A DNA stretch of 64,000 nucleotides. Origin: Phytohabitans maris. GTDB taxonomy: Bacteria > Actinomycetota > Actinomycetes > Mycobacteriales > Micromonosporaceae. Both the position numbers and the translations under genes were made by a program. How positions within the stretch are numbered: position 1 is the stretch's first letter; each line of letters starts with the position of its first letter. This document shows positions 27,188 through 36,800 of the stretch, in pieces. The notes under the pieces were generated by a model, which was not told where the DNA came from, ran no database searches, and was given only the letters and a program-made list of their open reading frames with translations. The stretch spans positions 62,001-126,000 of the forward strand of contig NZ_JAVHUY010000009.1 of the NCBI RefSeq assembly GCF_031085175.1, written 5' to 3'.

Positions 27188-28960
27188 GTGACCCACTCTT
27201 TTCCGCCGCGCATAGTGGATCTCGTCGTCCGCCAGGTTCAGGCCCAGCCGGACGCCACCGCGGTCAGCGCCGGCGACCACTCGCTCACCTACCGCGACCT
27301 CGACCGGGCGTCCGATGCCGTCGCGTCCCGGCTGACCGCGGCCGGCACCCGTGCCGACGACGTCGTCGCGGTGCTCGCCGACCGCTCCCCCGACCTGATC
27401 GCCGCGCTGCTCGGCATCCTCAAGGCCGGCGCGGGATATCTCGTGGCCGACCCGTCCGCGCCCGCCGAGCGGCTGGCCTGGATCCTCGGCGACGCCGCGC
27501 CGGCCGCGATCCTGACCGGACCCGGGCACGCGCCGCCCGGCGACCCGGCGGTGCCGGTGCTGCCCCTGACCGGCCCCGCCGCCGGTCCCGCCGCCCCGGT
27601 GCCGGTCGCGCCCGGCACGCTGGCGTACGTCAGCTACACCTCCGGATCGACCGGCCGCCCCAAGGGTGTCGCCGTGCCGCACGACGCGGTCGTCCGGCTG
27701 GTGCACGACACCCGCTGGGCGAGCTTCGGACCGGACGACGTGTTTCTGCAGGCGTCCCCCGTCGCGTTCGACGCGTCCACCCTGGAGATCTGGGCGCCGC
27801 TGACGACCGGCGGGCGGCTCGCCGTGCACCCGCCCGGCCCGGTCACCGCGGCGAGCATCGCCGCGACGGTCGCGGCCGAGGGGGTCACCGTCCTGTGGCT
27901 CACCGCCGGGATCTTCCACCAGCTCGCCCGCACCTCCCCCGGCGCCCTGCGCGGCGTCCGGCACCTGCTGGCCGGCGGCGACGTGGTCGCGCCGCGGCAG
28001 ATCGCCCAGGTCCTGGACGCGGTGGCCGGGCTCACCTTCACCAACGGGTACGGCCCGACCGAGAACACCACCTTCACCACCTGCTGGACCACCAGGACCG
28101 CCCCGACCGCCGGGACCACCCCGATCGGGCGCCCGATCGACGGAACCGCGGTACGGGTCCTGGACGACGAGCTACGCCCGGTGCGGCCGGGCACCGAAGG
28201 GCGGCTGTGGGCCGCCGGCCGCGGCCTGGCCCGCGGGTACCTGGGCCGCCCCGGCCTCACCGCGGAGAAGTTCCGGCCCGACCCGTGGGGCGCTCCCGGC
28301 GACCGGATGTACGACACCGGCGACCGGGTCCGCGTCGGTGCCGACGGCGCGATCGAGTACCTCGGCCGGGCCGACCAGCAGGTCAAGATCCGCGGCTTCC
28401 GGGTCGAGCCGGGCGAGATCGAGCAGACCCTGCGCCGCCACCCCGAGGTGGTCGACGCGGCCGTGGTCGCGCAGACCGACCCGGTGACCGGGACCCGGCT
28501 GGTCGGATACGTCGTGCTGGCCGGCACCGCCGGACCGCAGACCGCCGCCACTGTCCGCCGCGACCTCCGCGCCGAGCTGCCCGAGTACATGATCCCGGCC
28601 GCCGTGCTGCCGCTGGACCGGATGCCGCTCACCGCCAACGGCAAGGTGGACCGCTCCCGGCTGCCCGCCGCCGACCGCGCGCCCCGCACCGTGGAGGGTG
28701 ACTACCACCCGCCGTCCACGGGCACCGAGGCCGAGCTCGCCGACGTGTGGGGCCGCGCCCTGCGGGTCGAGCCGATCGGCGTGGACGACGACTTCTTCGA
28801 GCTCGGCGGGCACTCGCTGCTCGCCGCCGAACTGGTCGGCGAGCTGCACCGCCGGTTCGCGGTCCGGGTCCCGGCCCGCACGCTCTACCGCGACGCGACC
28901 ATCCGCCGGCTCGCGGCGGTCGTCGACGAGCTCCGGGACACCCTGGGCGTGGCGGCATGA
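27188..28960 (+). CDS. NRPS A-T didomain
   Basis: 590 aa. Adenylation domain (SYTSGSTGRPKG; YDTGDRV; ANGKVDR) followed by a carrier protein (LGGHSLL, Ser near 543). The code read by hand is D-A-L-W-L-G-G-T-F-K, close to valine-type codes such as DAFWIGGTFK. The next gene is a P450 that starts within its stop codon. A stand-alone A-T plus P450 is the arrangement used to beta-hydroxylate a carrier-bound amino acid (as with NovH/NovI on tyrosine), so beta-hydroxyvaline or a related aliphatic residue is my inference. A condensation domain must be supplied by another protein. Confidence 0.88.
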   Translation: MTHSFPPRIVDLVVRQVQAQPDATAVSAGDHSLTYRDLDRASDAVASRLTAAGTRADDVVAVLADRSPDLIAALLGILKAGAGYLVADPSAPAERLAWILGDAAPAAILTGPGHAPPGDPAVPVLPLTGPAAGPAAPVPVAPGTLAYVSYTSGSTGRPKGVAVPHDAVVRLVHDTRWASFGPDDVFLQASPVAFDASTLEIWAPLTTGGRLAVHPPGPVTAASIAATVAAEGVTVLWLTAGIFHQLARTSPGALRGVRHLLAGGDVVAPRQIAQVLDAVAGLTFTNGYGPTENTTFTTCWTTRTAPTAGTTPIGRPIDGTAVRVLDDELRPVRPGTEGRLWAAGRGLARGYLGRPGLTAEKFRPDPWGAPGDRMYDTGDRVRVGADGAIEYLGRADQQVKIRGFRVEPGEIEQTLRRHPEVVDAAVVAQTDPVTGTRLVGYVVLAGTAGPQTAATVRRDLRAELPEYMIPAAVLPLDRMPLTANGKVDRSRLPAADRAPRTVEGDYHPPSTGTEAELADVWGRALRVEPIGVDDDFFELGGHSLLAAELVGELHRRFAVRVPARTLYRDATIRRLAAVVDELRDTLGVAA

Positions 28961-30210
28961 CCGCGCCGGCCGTACCCCGCTGCCCGTTCGGCTTCGGCGC
29001 CGCCGCGAGCCTCGACCTGATCGACCCCGGCCTGTACGCGCACCGGGACCCGCACCCGATCTGGCAGGGCCTGCGCGAGCACGACCCGGTCCACTGGCAG
29101 CAGGTCGGCCCGGATCTCGGCTTCTGGTCGGTGACCCGGTACGCCGACGTCGACCACGTGCTGCGCCGGCACGACCTGTTCACCTCCGAGGAGGGGTCGC
29201 TGCTGACCCTGCTCGGACGCGGCGATCCGGCCGGCGGCCGCCAGATCGCGGTCACCGACCCGCCCCGGCACACGCAGATGCGCGACCGGCTGCAACGCGC
29301 CATGACCAAGCGGTCGCTGGACACCCACGACGGCATGATCCGGGCGGAGATCCGGCAGCTGCTCGGCGCGGTCACCGACGGCGTCCCGGTCGACGTGGCC
29401 GCCTTGCTCACCGACCTGCCGATGGCCGTGACCGGCACGCTGATGGGTGTGCCGCGCGCGGACTGGCCGCGGCTGACCCGGCTCACCACGATGGCCATCG
29501 CGCCGGACGATCCGGAGTACGCGCTGCCCGGCGGCCCCGGCGCGACGCTGCGCGAGGCGCACCGGGAGCTGTTCGCGTACTTCCAGGACCTGCTGGACGA
29601 CCGCCGCCGGGCCCCGGGCGAGGACCTGATCAGCCGGCTCATCGCCACCGAGGTGGACGACCGGCCGCTCGGTTCGAGCGAGATCGTGTCCAACTGCTAC
29701 AGCCTGATCCTCGGCGCCAACACCACCACCCCGCACGTCCCGGTCGGCGCGCTCGCCGAGCTCGACCGCAGCGGCGGCTATCGGGACTGGGCCCGCCGCC
29801 CGGAGCTGCTCGCGTCCGGCATCGAGGAGGCGCTGCGTTGGGTGTCCCCGGCCAACCACTTCATGCGGCACGCCACGCGGGACACCGAGATCGCCGGGGT
29901 GCGGATCCGGGCCGGCGACCCGGTGGTGGCCTGGCTCGGATCGGCCAACCGGGACGAGCGCGTCTTCGACCGGCCGCACCGGTTCGACGTACGCCGCAAA
30001 CCCAACCGGCACATCGCCTTCGGCGCCGGCCCGCACTACTGCATCGGGCACACCGTCGCCCGGGCCACCCTGCGGGCGCTGTTCGCCGAGCTGTTCGACC
30101 GGATCGAGTCGTACGAGGTGGTGGGCGAGCCGCGGCGGCTGGTGTCCAACTTCATCGCCGGGTACAAGCACCTCACCATCACCGCCCGGCTGCGGGACGT
30201 GGCGTCGTGA
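28957..30210 (+). CDS. Cytochrome P450, probable carrier-bound amino-acid hydroxylase
   Basis: 417 aa. Haem-binding loop FGAGPHYCIGH with the thiolate Cys near residue 362; ExxR helix in EEALRW with downstream Arg; I-helix region LILGANTTTPH. Actinobacterial class I P450, soluble, needing ferredoxin and a reductase that are not encoded nearby. It overlaps the A-T gene (ATGA) and the thioesterase gene (GTGA), so all three are coupled. The most likely substrate is the aminoacyl group on the preceding carrier protein. Oxidation of a later intermediate, or a desaturation, cannot be excluded. Confidence 0.88.
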   Translation: MTAPAVPRCPFGFGAAASLDLIDPGLYAHRDPHPIWQGLREHDPVHWQQVGPDLGFWSVTRYADVDHVLRRHDLFTSEEGSLLTLLGRGDPAGGRQIAVTDPPRHTQMRDRLQRAMTKRSLDTHDGMIRAEIRQLLGAVTDGVPVDVAALLTDLPMAVTGTLMGVPRADWPRLTRLTTMAIAPDDPEYALPGGPGATLREAHRELFAYFQDLLDDRRRAPGEDLISRLIATEVDDRPLGSSEIVSNCYSLILGANTTTPHVPVGALAELDRSGGYRDWARRPELLASGIEEALRWVSPANHFMRHATRDTEIAGVRIRAGDPVVAWLGSANRDERVFDRPHRFDVRRKPNRHIAFGAGPHYCIGHTVARATLRALFAELFDRIESYEVVGEPRRLVSNFIAGYKHLTITARLRDVAS

Positions 30211-30965
30211 CGGGCAAGTGGCTCACCCGCGCGCCCCTGCCCGAGTCCGCGGCACTGCTGTTCTGCCTCCCCTACAGCGGGTGCGGCGCGAGCATGTACC
30301 GGTCCTGGCCTCGCTTCGCCGGCGGGATCGAGCTGTGCCCGGTGCAGCTGCCCGGCCGGGAGAACCGGATGCGGGAGCCGGTTCCGGACACGTACGAGGA
30401 GATCGCCGAGGCGGTGGCCGCCGCGCTGCGGCCGGAGCTGGACCGCCCGTACGGGCTCTTCGGGCATTGCGGGTCGGCGCTGCTCGCGTACCAGACCGCG
30501 GTGGAACTGCAGCGCACCGGCGCCCCGCGCCCCGCCCACGTCTTCGTGTCATCCCAGGTCGCGCCCGACGAGGGCCCGTACGGCCGGTTCCTGCGCATGG
30601 ACCGGGAAGCGCTGCGGACCGAGGTCGCCGAGCTGATGCGGCGTACCGGTAACCCGCCGGTGCCCGACCTGGTCGAGCTCTGCCTGGACGTGCTCACCAC
30701 CGACGTGGCGGTGAACCGGCGCTACCGGCCGGAGACCCGGACCGTGCTCGACACGGCGCTGACCGCGATCGCCTGGACCGACGACGCCGAGGTCGAGCCG
30801 TGGCGCACGGAGGGCTGGGAGCGCTACGGCACCCCGACCCACCGGGCCCTGCTCGACGGCGGCCACCACAGCTTCCTCGACGCCCCGGCGCCGCTGCTCG
30901 ACCTGTTCGCCACCGGCCTCGTCACCGGCCTCGTCACCGGCTCAGAGATGGAGAACGTCGGATGA
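30207..30965 (+). CDS. Type II thioesterase-like protein with Cys nucleophile
   Basis: 252 aa from a GTG overlapping the P450 stop. Alpha/beta-hydrolase of the NRPS/PKS type II thioesterase family (LFCLPYSGCGASMYRSWP; VQLPGRENRM; final DGGHHSFLD with the catalytic His). The usual GHSMG elbow reads GHCGS, so the nucleophile is Cys88 instead of Ser and the last Gly is Ser. Cys thioesterases favour acyl transfer, so it may transfer or condense as well as edit. It lies between the P450 and the non-canonical A-T gene, so it may act on one of those carrier proteins. Confidence 0.8.
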   Translation: MTGKWLTRAPLPESAALLFCLPYSGCGASMYRSWPRFAGGIELCPVQLPGRENRMREPVPDTYEEIAEAVAAALRPELDRPYGLFGHCGSALLAYQTAVELQRTGAPRPAHVFVSSQVAPDEGPYGRFLRMDREALRTEVAELMRRTGNPPVPDLVELCLDVLTTDVAVNRRYRPETRTVLDTALTAIAWTDDAEVEPWRTEGWERYGTPTHRALLDGGHHSFLDAPAPLLDLFATGLVTGLVTGSEMENVG

Positions 30966-32794
30966 CCACCACTCAACTCCCCCGGCCCGCCCTCGCCGTC
31001 CCGGGACCGGCCGAGCCGCACGCCGACGGCACCACCCTGGCGCACCGCCTCGTCGAGGCGCGGGCCAAGCGCACCCCGCACGCGCTGGCCGCCACCGCCG
31101 GCCGCGAACGGCTGACCTACCGCGACCTCAACGCCCGGGCCAACCGGCTGGCCCGCACCCTGCGCGCCGCCGGTCTGCGCACTGAGGAGCCGGTCGCCCT
31201 GCTGATGGAGCGCTCGCTGGAGATGCTGGTCGGCTTCCTGGCCGTGCTGAAGTCCGGCGGCGCCGCGGTCCTGCTCGACCCCGGGCATCCCGACCAGCGG
31301 CTGCGCACCGTGGCCGCGGCGACCCGGCCGCGGCTGGTGCTCACCCTGGAGTACCTGCGCCGCCGGCTGCCCGAGCTGCCCGCCGTGCTGCTCGACACCG
31401 ACTGGCCGGAGATCGACCGGCAGGCGCCCGACGACCTCAACGTGCCGGTGCACCTGGACAACCTCGCGTACCTGGTGCACACCTCGGGGTCGACCGGCGA
31501 GCCCAAGCGGGTCGGCGTGCCGCACCGCTCGGTCGCCCACAGCATCGCCACCCACCAGGCCGGGCACCGGATCACCGCCGACGACCGGGCCGCGTGGATC
31601 TCCCCGCCCGGCTCGTCGGCGGCGGTCGGCGAGATCTGGCCGTACCTGGCGGCCGGCGCCAGCGTGCACGCCGCACCCGCCGGCATCGTCGCCGACGTCG
31701 ATGACCTGCGCGACTGGCTGCTGCGGTACGCCATCACCAAGGCGTTCCTGCCGATGCCGCTGGCCGAGCTGATGGTCAACCTTGACTGGCCGGCCGACAC
31801 CGACCTGCGGCTGGTCACCATCGGCAGTGACACCGTGCGCCGCTGGGCGTCCGCCGCGCTGCCGTTCGAGGTGGCCGTCTCGTGCGGCTCGGCCGAGGCG
31901 AACGGGGTCACCAGCAGCCTGCTCCCGTGGGAGGGCCGGCTCACCAACCGCACCGCCACCGCCGCCGACCGGGCCGGGCTGCCCCCGGTCGGGCGGCCCT
32001 GGCCAGACGTACGCCTGCACCTGCTGGACGCCGCGCTGCGCGCCGTCCCGGCCGGAGCGATCGGCGAGATCTGCGTCGGCAGCCCGGAGCTGGCCCGCGG
32101 CTACCTCGGCGCGGCCGGCCTGACCGCGGACCGGTTCGTGCCCAACCCGTACGGGCGGCCCGGCACCCGGCTGTACCGCACCGGCGACCTCGGCCGGATG
32201 CGCCCGGACGGGCATCTGGAGCACCACGGCCGCACCGACCGGGACATCAAGATCCGCGGGTTTCGGGTGTCGCCGGCCGAGATCGAGGCCGAGCTGCTGA
32301 AGCTGCCCGGGATCCGGGACGCCGCGGTCGTCGCGGTCGAGGGCGATACCGAGGGCGCCGACCGGCGGCTCGTCGCGTACGTCGTCGCGGACCCCCGCCC
32401 GGACGCGGCCCGGATCCTCGCGTACCTCGCCGAGCGGCTCCCCGCCTACCTGGTCCCGGCGGTCGTGACCTTCCTGGACCGGATGCCGCTGACCCCGAAC
32501 GGCAAGGTGGACCGCGCCGCCCTGCCCTCGCCCGACTGGGTGTCGATGGCCCGCTGCGGGGAGCACCGGAAACCGCGGGACGAGCTCGAGGCCGGGATCG
32601 CGGACGCCTTCGGCGAGGTGCTCGGCCACACCGGCGTAGGCGCCGAAGACAACTTCTTCCATCTCGGCGGGGACTCACTGGCCGGAGCGCGGCTGGCCCA
32701 GCGCCTGCGGGCGCTGCTGGGCAGGCGGGTGCCGCTGCGCGTGATCTTCCAGAACCCCACCCCGGCCGCCCTGGCCGGGCGCCTGCGCGCCTGA
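30962..32794 (+). CDS. NRPS A-T didomain with non-canonical substrate pocket
   Basis: 610 aa. Adenylation motifs are intact in the catalytic core ([25 protein letters not shown]), followed by a carrier protein (LGGDSLAGA, Ser near 572). The A4 motif that normally reads FDxS reads [10 protein letters not shown], so Asp235, which binds the alpha-amino group, is Ser. YGPTE reads CGSAE. Such changes are known in domains for acids without a free alpha-amine (aryl, keto, hydroxy or beta-amino acids). Candidates in this cluster are a hydroxymandelate/benzoylformate unit or a ring-closed amino acid; this is inference. It overlaps the thioesterase gene by ATGA. Confidence 0.85.
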   Translation: MTTTQLPRPALAVPGPAEPHADGTTLAHRLVEARAKRTPHALAATAGRERLTYRDLNARANRLARTLRAAGLRTEEPVALLMERSLEMLVGFLAVLKSGGAAVLLDPGHPDQRLRTVAAATRPRLVLTLEYLRRRLPELPAVLLDTDWPEIDRQAPDDLNVPVHLDNLAYLVHTSGSTGEPKRVGVPHRSVAHSIATHQAGHRITADDRAAWISPPGSSAAVGEIWPYLAAGASVHAAPAGIVADVDDLRDWLLRYAITKAFLPMPLAELMVNLDWPADTDLRLVTIGSDTVRRWASAALPFEVAVSCGSAEANGVTSSLLPWEGRLTNRTATAADRAGLPPVGRPWPDVRLHLLDAALRAVPAGAIGEICVGSPELARGYLGAAGLTADRFVPNPYGRPGTRLYRTGDLGRMRPDGHLEHHGRTDRDIKIRGFRVSPAEIEAELLKLPGIRDAAVVAVEGDTEGADRRLVAYVVADPRPDAARILAYLAERLPAYLVPAVVTFLDRMPLTPNGKVDRAALPSPDWVSMARCGEHRKPRDELEAGIADAFGEVLGHTGVGAEDNFFHLGGDSLAGARLAQRLRALLGRRVPLRVIFQNPTPAALAGRLRA

Positions 32795-32798
32795 CGTC

Positions 32799-33827
32799 GT
32801 GCTGTACGAGATGATGCCCGGAACGCCGGGCGCCGTGATCGACCGGCTGGTCGGCCGGCTCCGGGCCTGCCCGGACGTCGCCGCCTGGCCCGTCGACCTG
32901 GCCGGTCGCAGGTTCGTCGTGGTCAGCGGCGACGAGTCGCGGGTGCCCGCGCTCGACGCGGCCACCGCCGAGGTGGTGCTCGCCGAGCACAGCACCGCCG
33001 ACCGCGGGTACTGGCTCGTCGGCCGGGAGAGCCGGGTGGCGCCCGACCAGGTCCGGATCGGCCGCGCCGCGGTCGGCGACGGCGGCGTGTGGTGCGCGGC
33101 CGGGCCGTGCGCCCTGGAGTCGGTGCCGGACACCCTGGAGACGGCGCGCGTGCTGCGCGCCCAGGGCGCCCGGGCGCTGCGGATGGGACTGTTCAAACCG
33201 CGCTCGAGCCCGTACCACTTCCAGGGCAAGGGGCGCGGCGGGCTGGCCGACCTGGCGGCGATCCGGGCCGAGGTGGGCCTGCCGGTGGTGACCGAGGTGC
33301 TGGACCCGCGGGACGTGCAGGTCGTCGCCGAGGTCGCCGACTGCCTGCAGGTGGACACGCGCAACATGTCCAACCGGGCGCTGCTGGCCGAGCTGGGCAC
33401 GATCGACCGGCCGGTGCTGCTCATGCGCGGGCTGCGCTCGTCGGTGTCGGACTGGCTGCGCGCCGCCGAGTTCGTGTTCAGCCGCGGCAACCGGGCCGTC
33501 GTGCTGTGCGCCCGCGGGGTGGCGACGTTCGACGACTCGCTGGCCTTCCAGCCCGACTTCGGCGCCATCCTGGCCGTCCGGCAGCGGTGCGACCTGCCGG
33601 TCGTCTTCGACCCGAGCCACAGCACCGGACGCCGGCACGCGATCGCGCCGGCCGCGCTGGCCGCCGCCGCGTTCGGCGCCGACGGCATCCTGCTGGAGTC
33701 GTTCCTGCGCCCGGAACGGCTCTACCGGCCGGGCGACGGCGACCAGATGTACCCGCCGGGTCGGGTGGCCGAGCTGCTGGAGGCGTGCCGCCAGGTGCGG
33801 GCGGTCTTCGACCGGGTCGACGTCTGA
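32799..33827 (+). CDS. DAHP synthase, type I-beta-like
   Basis: 342 aa. It condenses phosphoenolpyruvate and erythrose-4-phosphate, the first step of the shikimate pathway. Motifs: AGPCALES (metal-binding Cys), FKPRSSPYHFQGKG, VFDPSHSTGRR (metal-binding His) and GDGDQM near the C-terminus. The usual LCERGIRTF reads LCARGVATF here, a change at a conserved Glu. A dedicated copy in an Hpg-making cluster would raise the supply of 4-hydroxyphenylpyruvate, probably free of feedback control. The start is taken as GTG 32799, five bases after the A-T stop; ATG 32811 is possible. Confidence 0.85.
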   Translation: MLYEMMPGTPGAVIDRLVGRLRACPDVAAWPVDLAGRRFVVVSGDESRVPALDAATAEVVLAEHSTADRGYWLVGRESRVAPDQVRIGRAAVGDGGVWCAAGPCALESVPDTLETARVLRAQGARALRMGLFKPRSSPYHFQGKGRGGLADLAAIRAEVGLPVVTEVLDPRDVQVVAEVADCLQVDTRNMSNRALLAELGTIDRPVLLMRGLRSSVSDWLRAAEFVFSRGNRAVVLCARGVATFDDSLAFQPDFGAILAVRQRCDLPVVFDPSHSTGRRHAIAPAALAAAAFGADGILLESFLRPERLYRPGDGDQMYPPGRVAELLEACRQVRAVFDRVDV

Positions 33828-33840
33828 GGCACGCAAGACG

Positions 33841-33869
33841 GGGCGGGCATCCACTGTGGATGCCCGCCC
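33841..33869. terminator. Bidirectional terminator hairpin
   Basis: A perfect 13-bp stem (GGGCGGGCATCCA / TGGATGCCCGCCC) with a CTG loop lies in the 55-bp gap between the convergent DAHP synthase and C-T-C NRPS genes. Confidence 0.85.
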
Positions 33870-33882
33870 GTCCCGTACCCGG

Positions 33883-36800
33883 TCAGCCGAGCTCGGACAC
33901 CGCGGTGGCCGGGGCGGCGGCCGCGCCGACGAGGATCCGTTCCAGCGTGGCGAGCTGGGCATCGATCGACTCGGCGTGCCAGAGCGCGGTGTTGTACTCG
34001 ACGCCAAGCTCCAGCTCGTCCCCGCGCCGCATCGCGGTGTACGAGATGTCGTAGCGGGACGCACCACTGGAGACGTACCGCCAGGTCGACACGCAGTCCG
34101 GCAGGGCCAGGTTGACGTCGTCGCCGTCCTGCCAGGCCACGGTGACCTGGACCAGCGGCAGCCGGTTCGCCGCCCGCCGCGCGCCGATCAGCCGGGCCAC
34201 GTCCGGCAGCGGCAGGCCCTGGTTGTCGTACGCGTCGATGGTCACCTCCCGGACGCCGGCGACGACCTCCGCGAACGTGGCCCCGCACGGCACCCGGACC
34301 CGCAGCGCCAGCACGTTGACCGAGCACCCGACGAGCTCGCGCGCGTCGGCGCGCTGCCGGTTCTCGGCCGGCGCCCCGACCACGAACTCCTCCTGCCCGG
34401 ACAGGCGCGACAGCAGCACCGCGCACGCCGCGGCGAACACCACGAACGGCGTGGCCGACAGCTCCGTGCCGAGCGTCCCGACCGCGCTCATCAGCGGCGC
34501 CGACGGCACCCGGTCGTAGTGGCCACCGGCGAAGCTCAGGCCCTCCGGCGCCACCAGGTCGGTGCGCAGCCGCAGCTCCGGCACGCCGCGCAGCGCAGCG
34601 GCCCAGTAGTCGCGCTGGCGGTCCCCGGCCGGGCCGGCCAGCCAGTCGCGCTCCCACCGGGCGTACTCGGTCCAGGTCAGCGCGGGCGCCGGCAGCGCCG
34701 CCGGCCGGCCGTCCCGGGCCGCCCGGTACGCGGCCACCAGATCCCGCCGGAACGCGGACAGGCCGACCTCGTCCACGCCGATGTGGTGAAACACCACCAG
34801 CAGCCGGGCCCGGGCCGGCCCGGCCACCACCAGCTGGGCCCGGACCGGGGGCTCGGTGCGCAGGTCGAACCCGGACACCGCCTGCTCGCGGGCCATCCGG
34901 TCGGCGGCCGCCAGGGCCCGCTGCTCGCCGAGGCCGGTGAGGTCGTGCACCTCCAGCTCCGGCCCGGCGCCGGGCACGACCTGCTGCACGGGGCCATCCG
35001 CGGTCCACTCGTACCGGCACCGCAGCGCGTCGTGCCGGGCGGTCACCGCGGCGAACGCCGCCGCGAGCGCTTGCGGATCGAGCGTGCCGGTCAGGTCGAA
35101 CTCCAGCGGGACGTTGTACGTCGGCCCGCCGGGGGCGAGCTGCTCCATCACCCAGATCTGCCGCTGCGCCCCGGTCAGCGGGGCCGGGCCGGGATCGGCG
35201 GCGGCCGGTTCGGCGGCGGCCGGCAGCAGGGCGTCCAGCTCGTCGGCGCTGAGCCCGGCCAGCAGTCGCAGGGTCTGTACGGCCTCCGGCTGCTCCCGGC
35301 AGATCACCCGGGCCAGACCGTCCACAGTGGGGTGTTCGAAGATCGCCCGGATCGGCACCTCGACGGCCAGCTCGTCACGGGCCAGCAGGGCCAGCCGGGC
35401 CACCATCATCGAGTGGCCGCCATGCTCGAACACGTCGTCGTGCGGGCCGTACCCGGGGTCGCCGAGCTCCCGGCGCCACAGTGCGAGCAGCGCCGGCCGG
35501 ACCGTGTCGAGGCCGGGCGGGTCGCCGGCGTCCGGCTCGCCACCGGGCCGCCCGGCGGAGGCGTACCGCGGGACGGCGGCGGGCGGCAGCGCGGCCACCT
35601 CGTCCAGCGGCACGGTGATGCCGCCGATGACCGGAAACCGGTCCGCCGGGCCCAGGTCGACCACGACGCCACCCGGCCGCCGGTACCCGACCCGGCCGGT
35701 GTCCGGGCCGGGCGGCACGAGCACGTCGTCGATGCGCCCGCCCGGTCCGGCGCTGTGCAGCCGGCCCAGCGCGAAGTCGGGGGCCACGCAGTCGCCGATC
35801 AGCACCTCCCGTTCCGAGCCGGACCGCTCCCCCGCACCCAGCATCGGCAGCCGACCCAGCTCGAGCTCCGGATCCGCGCACCCGGCCCGCAGCACCGCTT
35901 CCAGGTGCCGGATCAGGCAGCGCACGTACTCCGCCTCGAACAGCGCGTCGTCGTACTCCACCCACAGGGTCACGCCGCTCGCGCCGACCTCGGCCTCGAT
36001 CAGCAGGTCGAAGCGGGCGCGGCCGCGCGGAATCTGCTCCTCGGTGGCCCGGACCGGGCCGAACGGCACGCCGTCGGCCACCTTCGGCGACTGGGTGACC
36101 ATCACCTGCACCAGCGGCGGGATGCTCGGGTCGCGGCCGGGCAGGCCCTCCACCATGCTGGTGAACGGCACCTCCTCGAACTCCAGCGCGTCCAGCACCG
36201 CGTCCGTGGTCTCGGCGAGCAGGCCGCGAAACGACAGGGCCGGGTGCGGACGCAGCCGCAGTGGCAGCGTGTTGGCGAAGAACCCGACCACGTCGTCGAA
36301 GCCGCCCGGGCTCCTTCCCGCGCCGGCGGTGCCGATGACCAGGTCGTCGTCCCCGGTGTGCCGGTGCGCCACCGCCGCGAACGCCGTGATCAGCACGCAG
36401 GCCGGGGTGCTGCTCTCCCGCATCGCGAAGTCGAGCAGCCCGCGGGCGGACGCCGGGTCCAGGTCGAACCGCTCACGCGCGCCGCGCTCGGACTTCACCG
36501 CCGGGCGCAGCCGTCCCTTGTGGAGGTCGAGCAGCGCGGGGGCGCCGGCCAGCCGATCCCGCCAGTACGCCTGTCCCTCGCTCAGCTCCCCGCCGGCCAG
36601 CGCCGCCCGCTGCCGCGTCACGTGGTCGGCGAACCGGGCGGCCGGCGGCGGCAGCACGGGCGGCCGGCCGGTCAGCTCGGCCGTCATCAGCTCGTCCAGG
36701 TCGGCGCGGATGAGCGCCAGCGACTGCCCGTCGGCGACCAGGTGGTGGCAGCCGATGAGGAGCAGGTGCTCGCGGGGGCCGAGGCGCAGCAGCATGCTGC

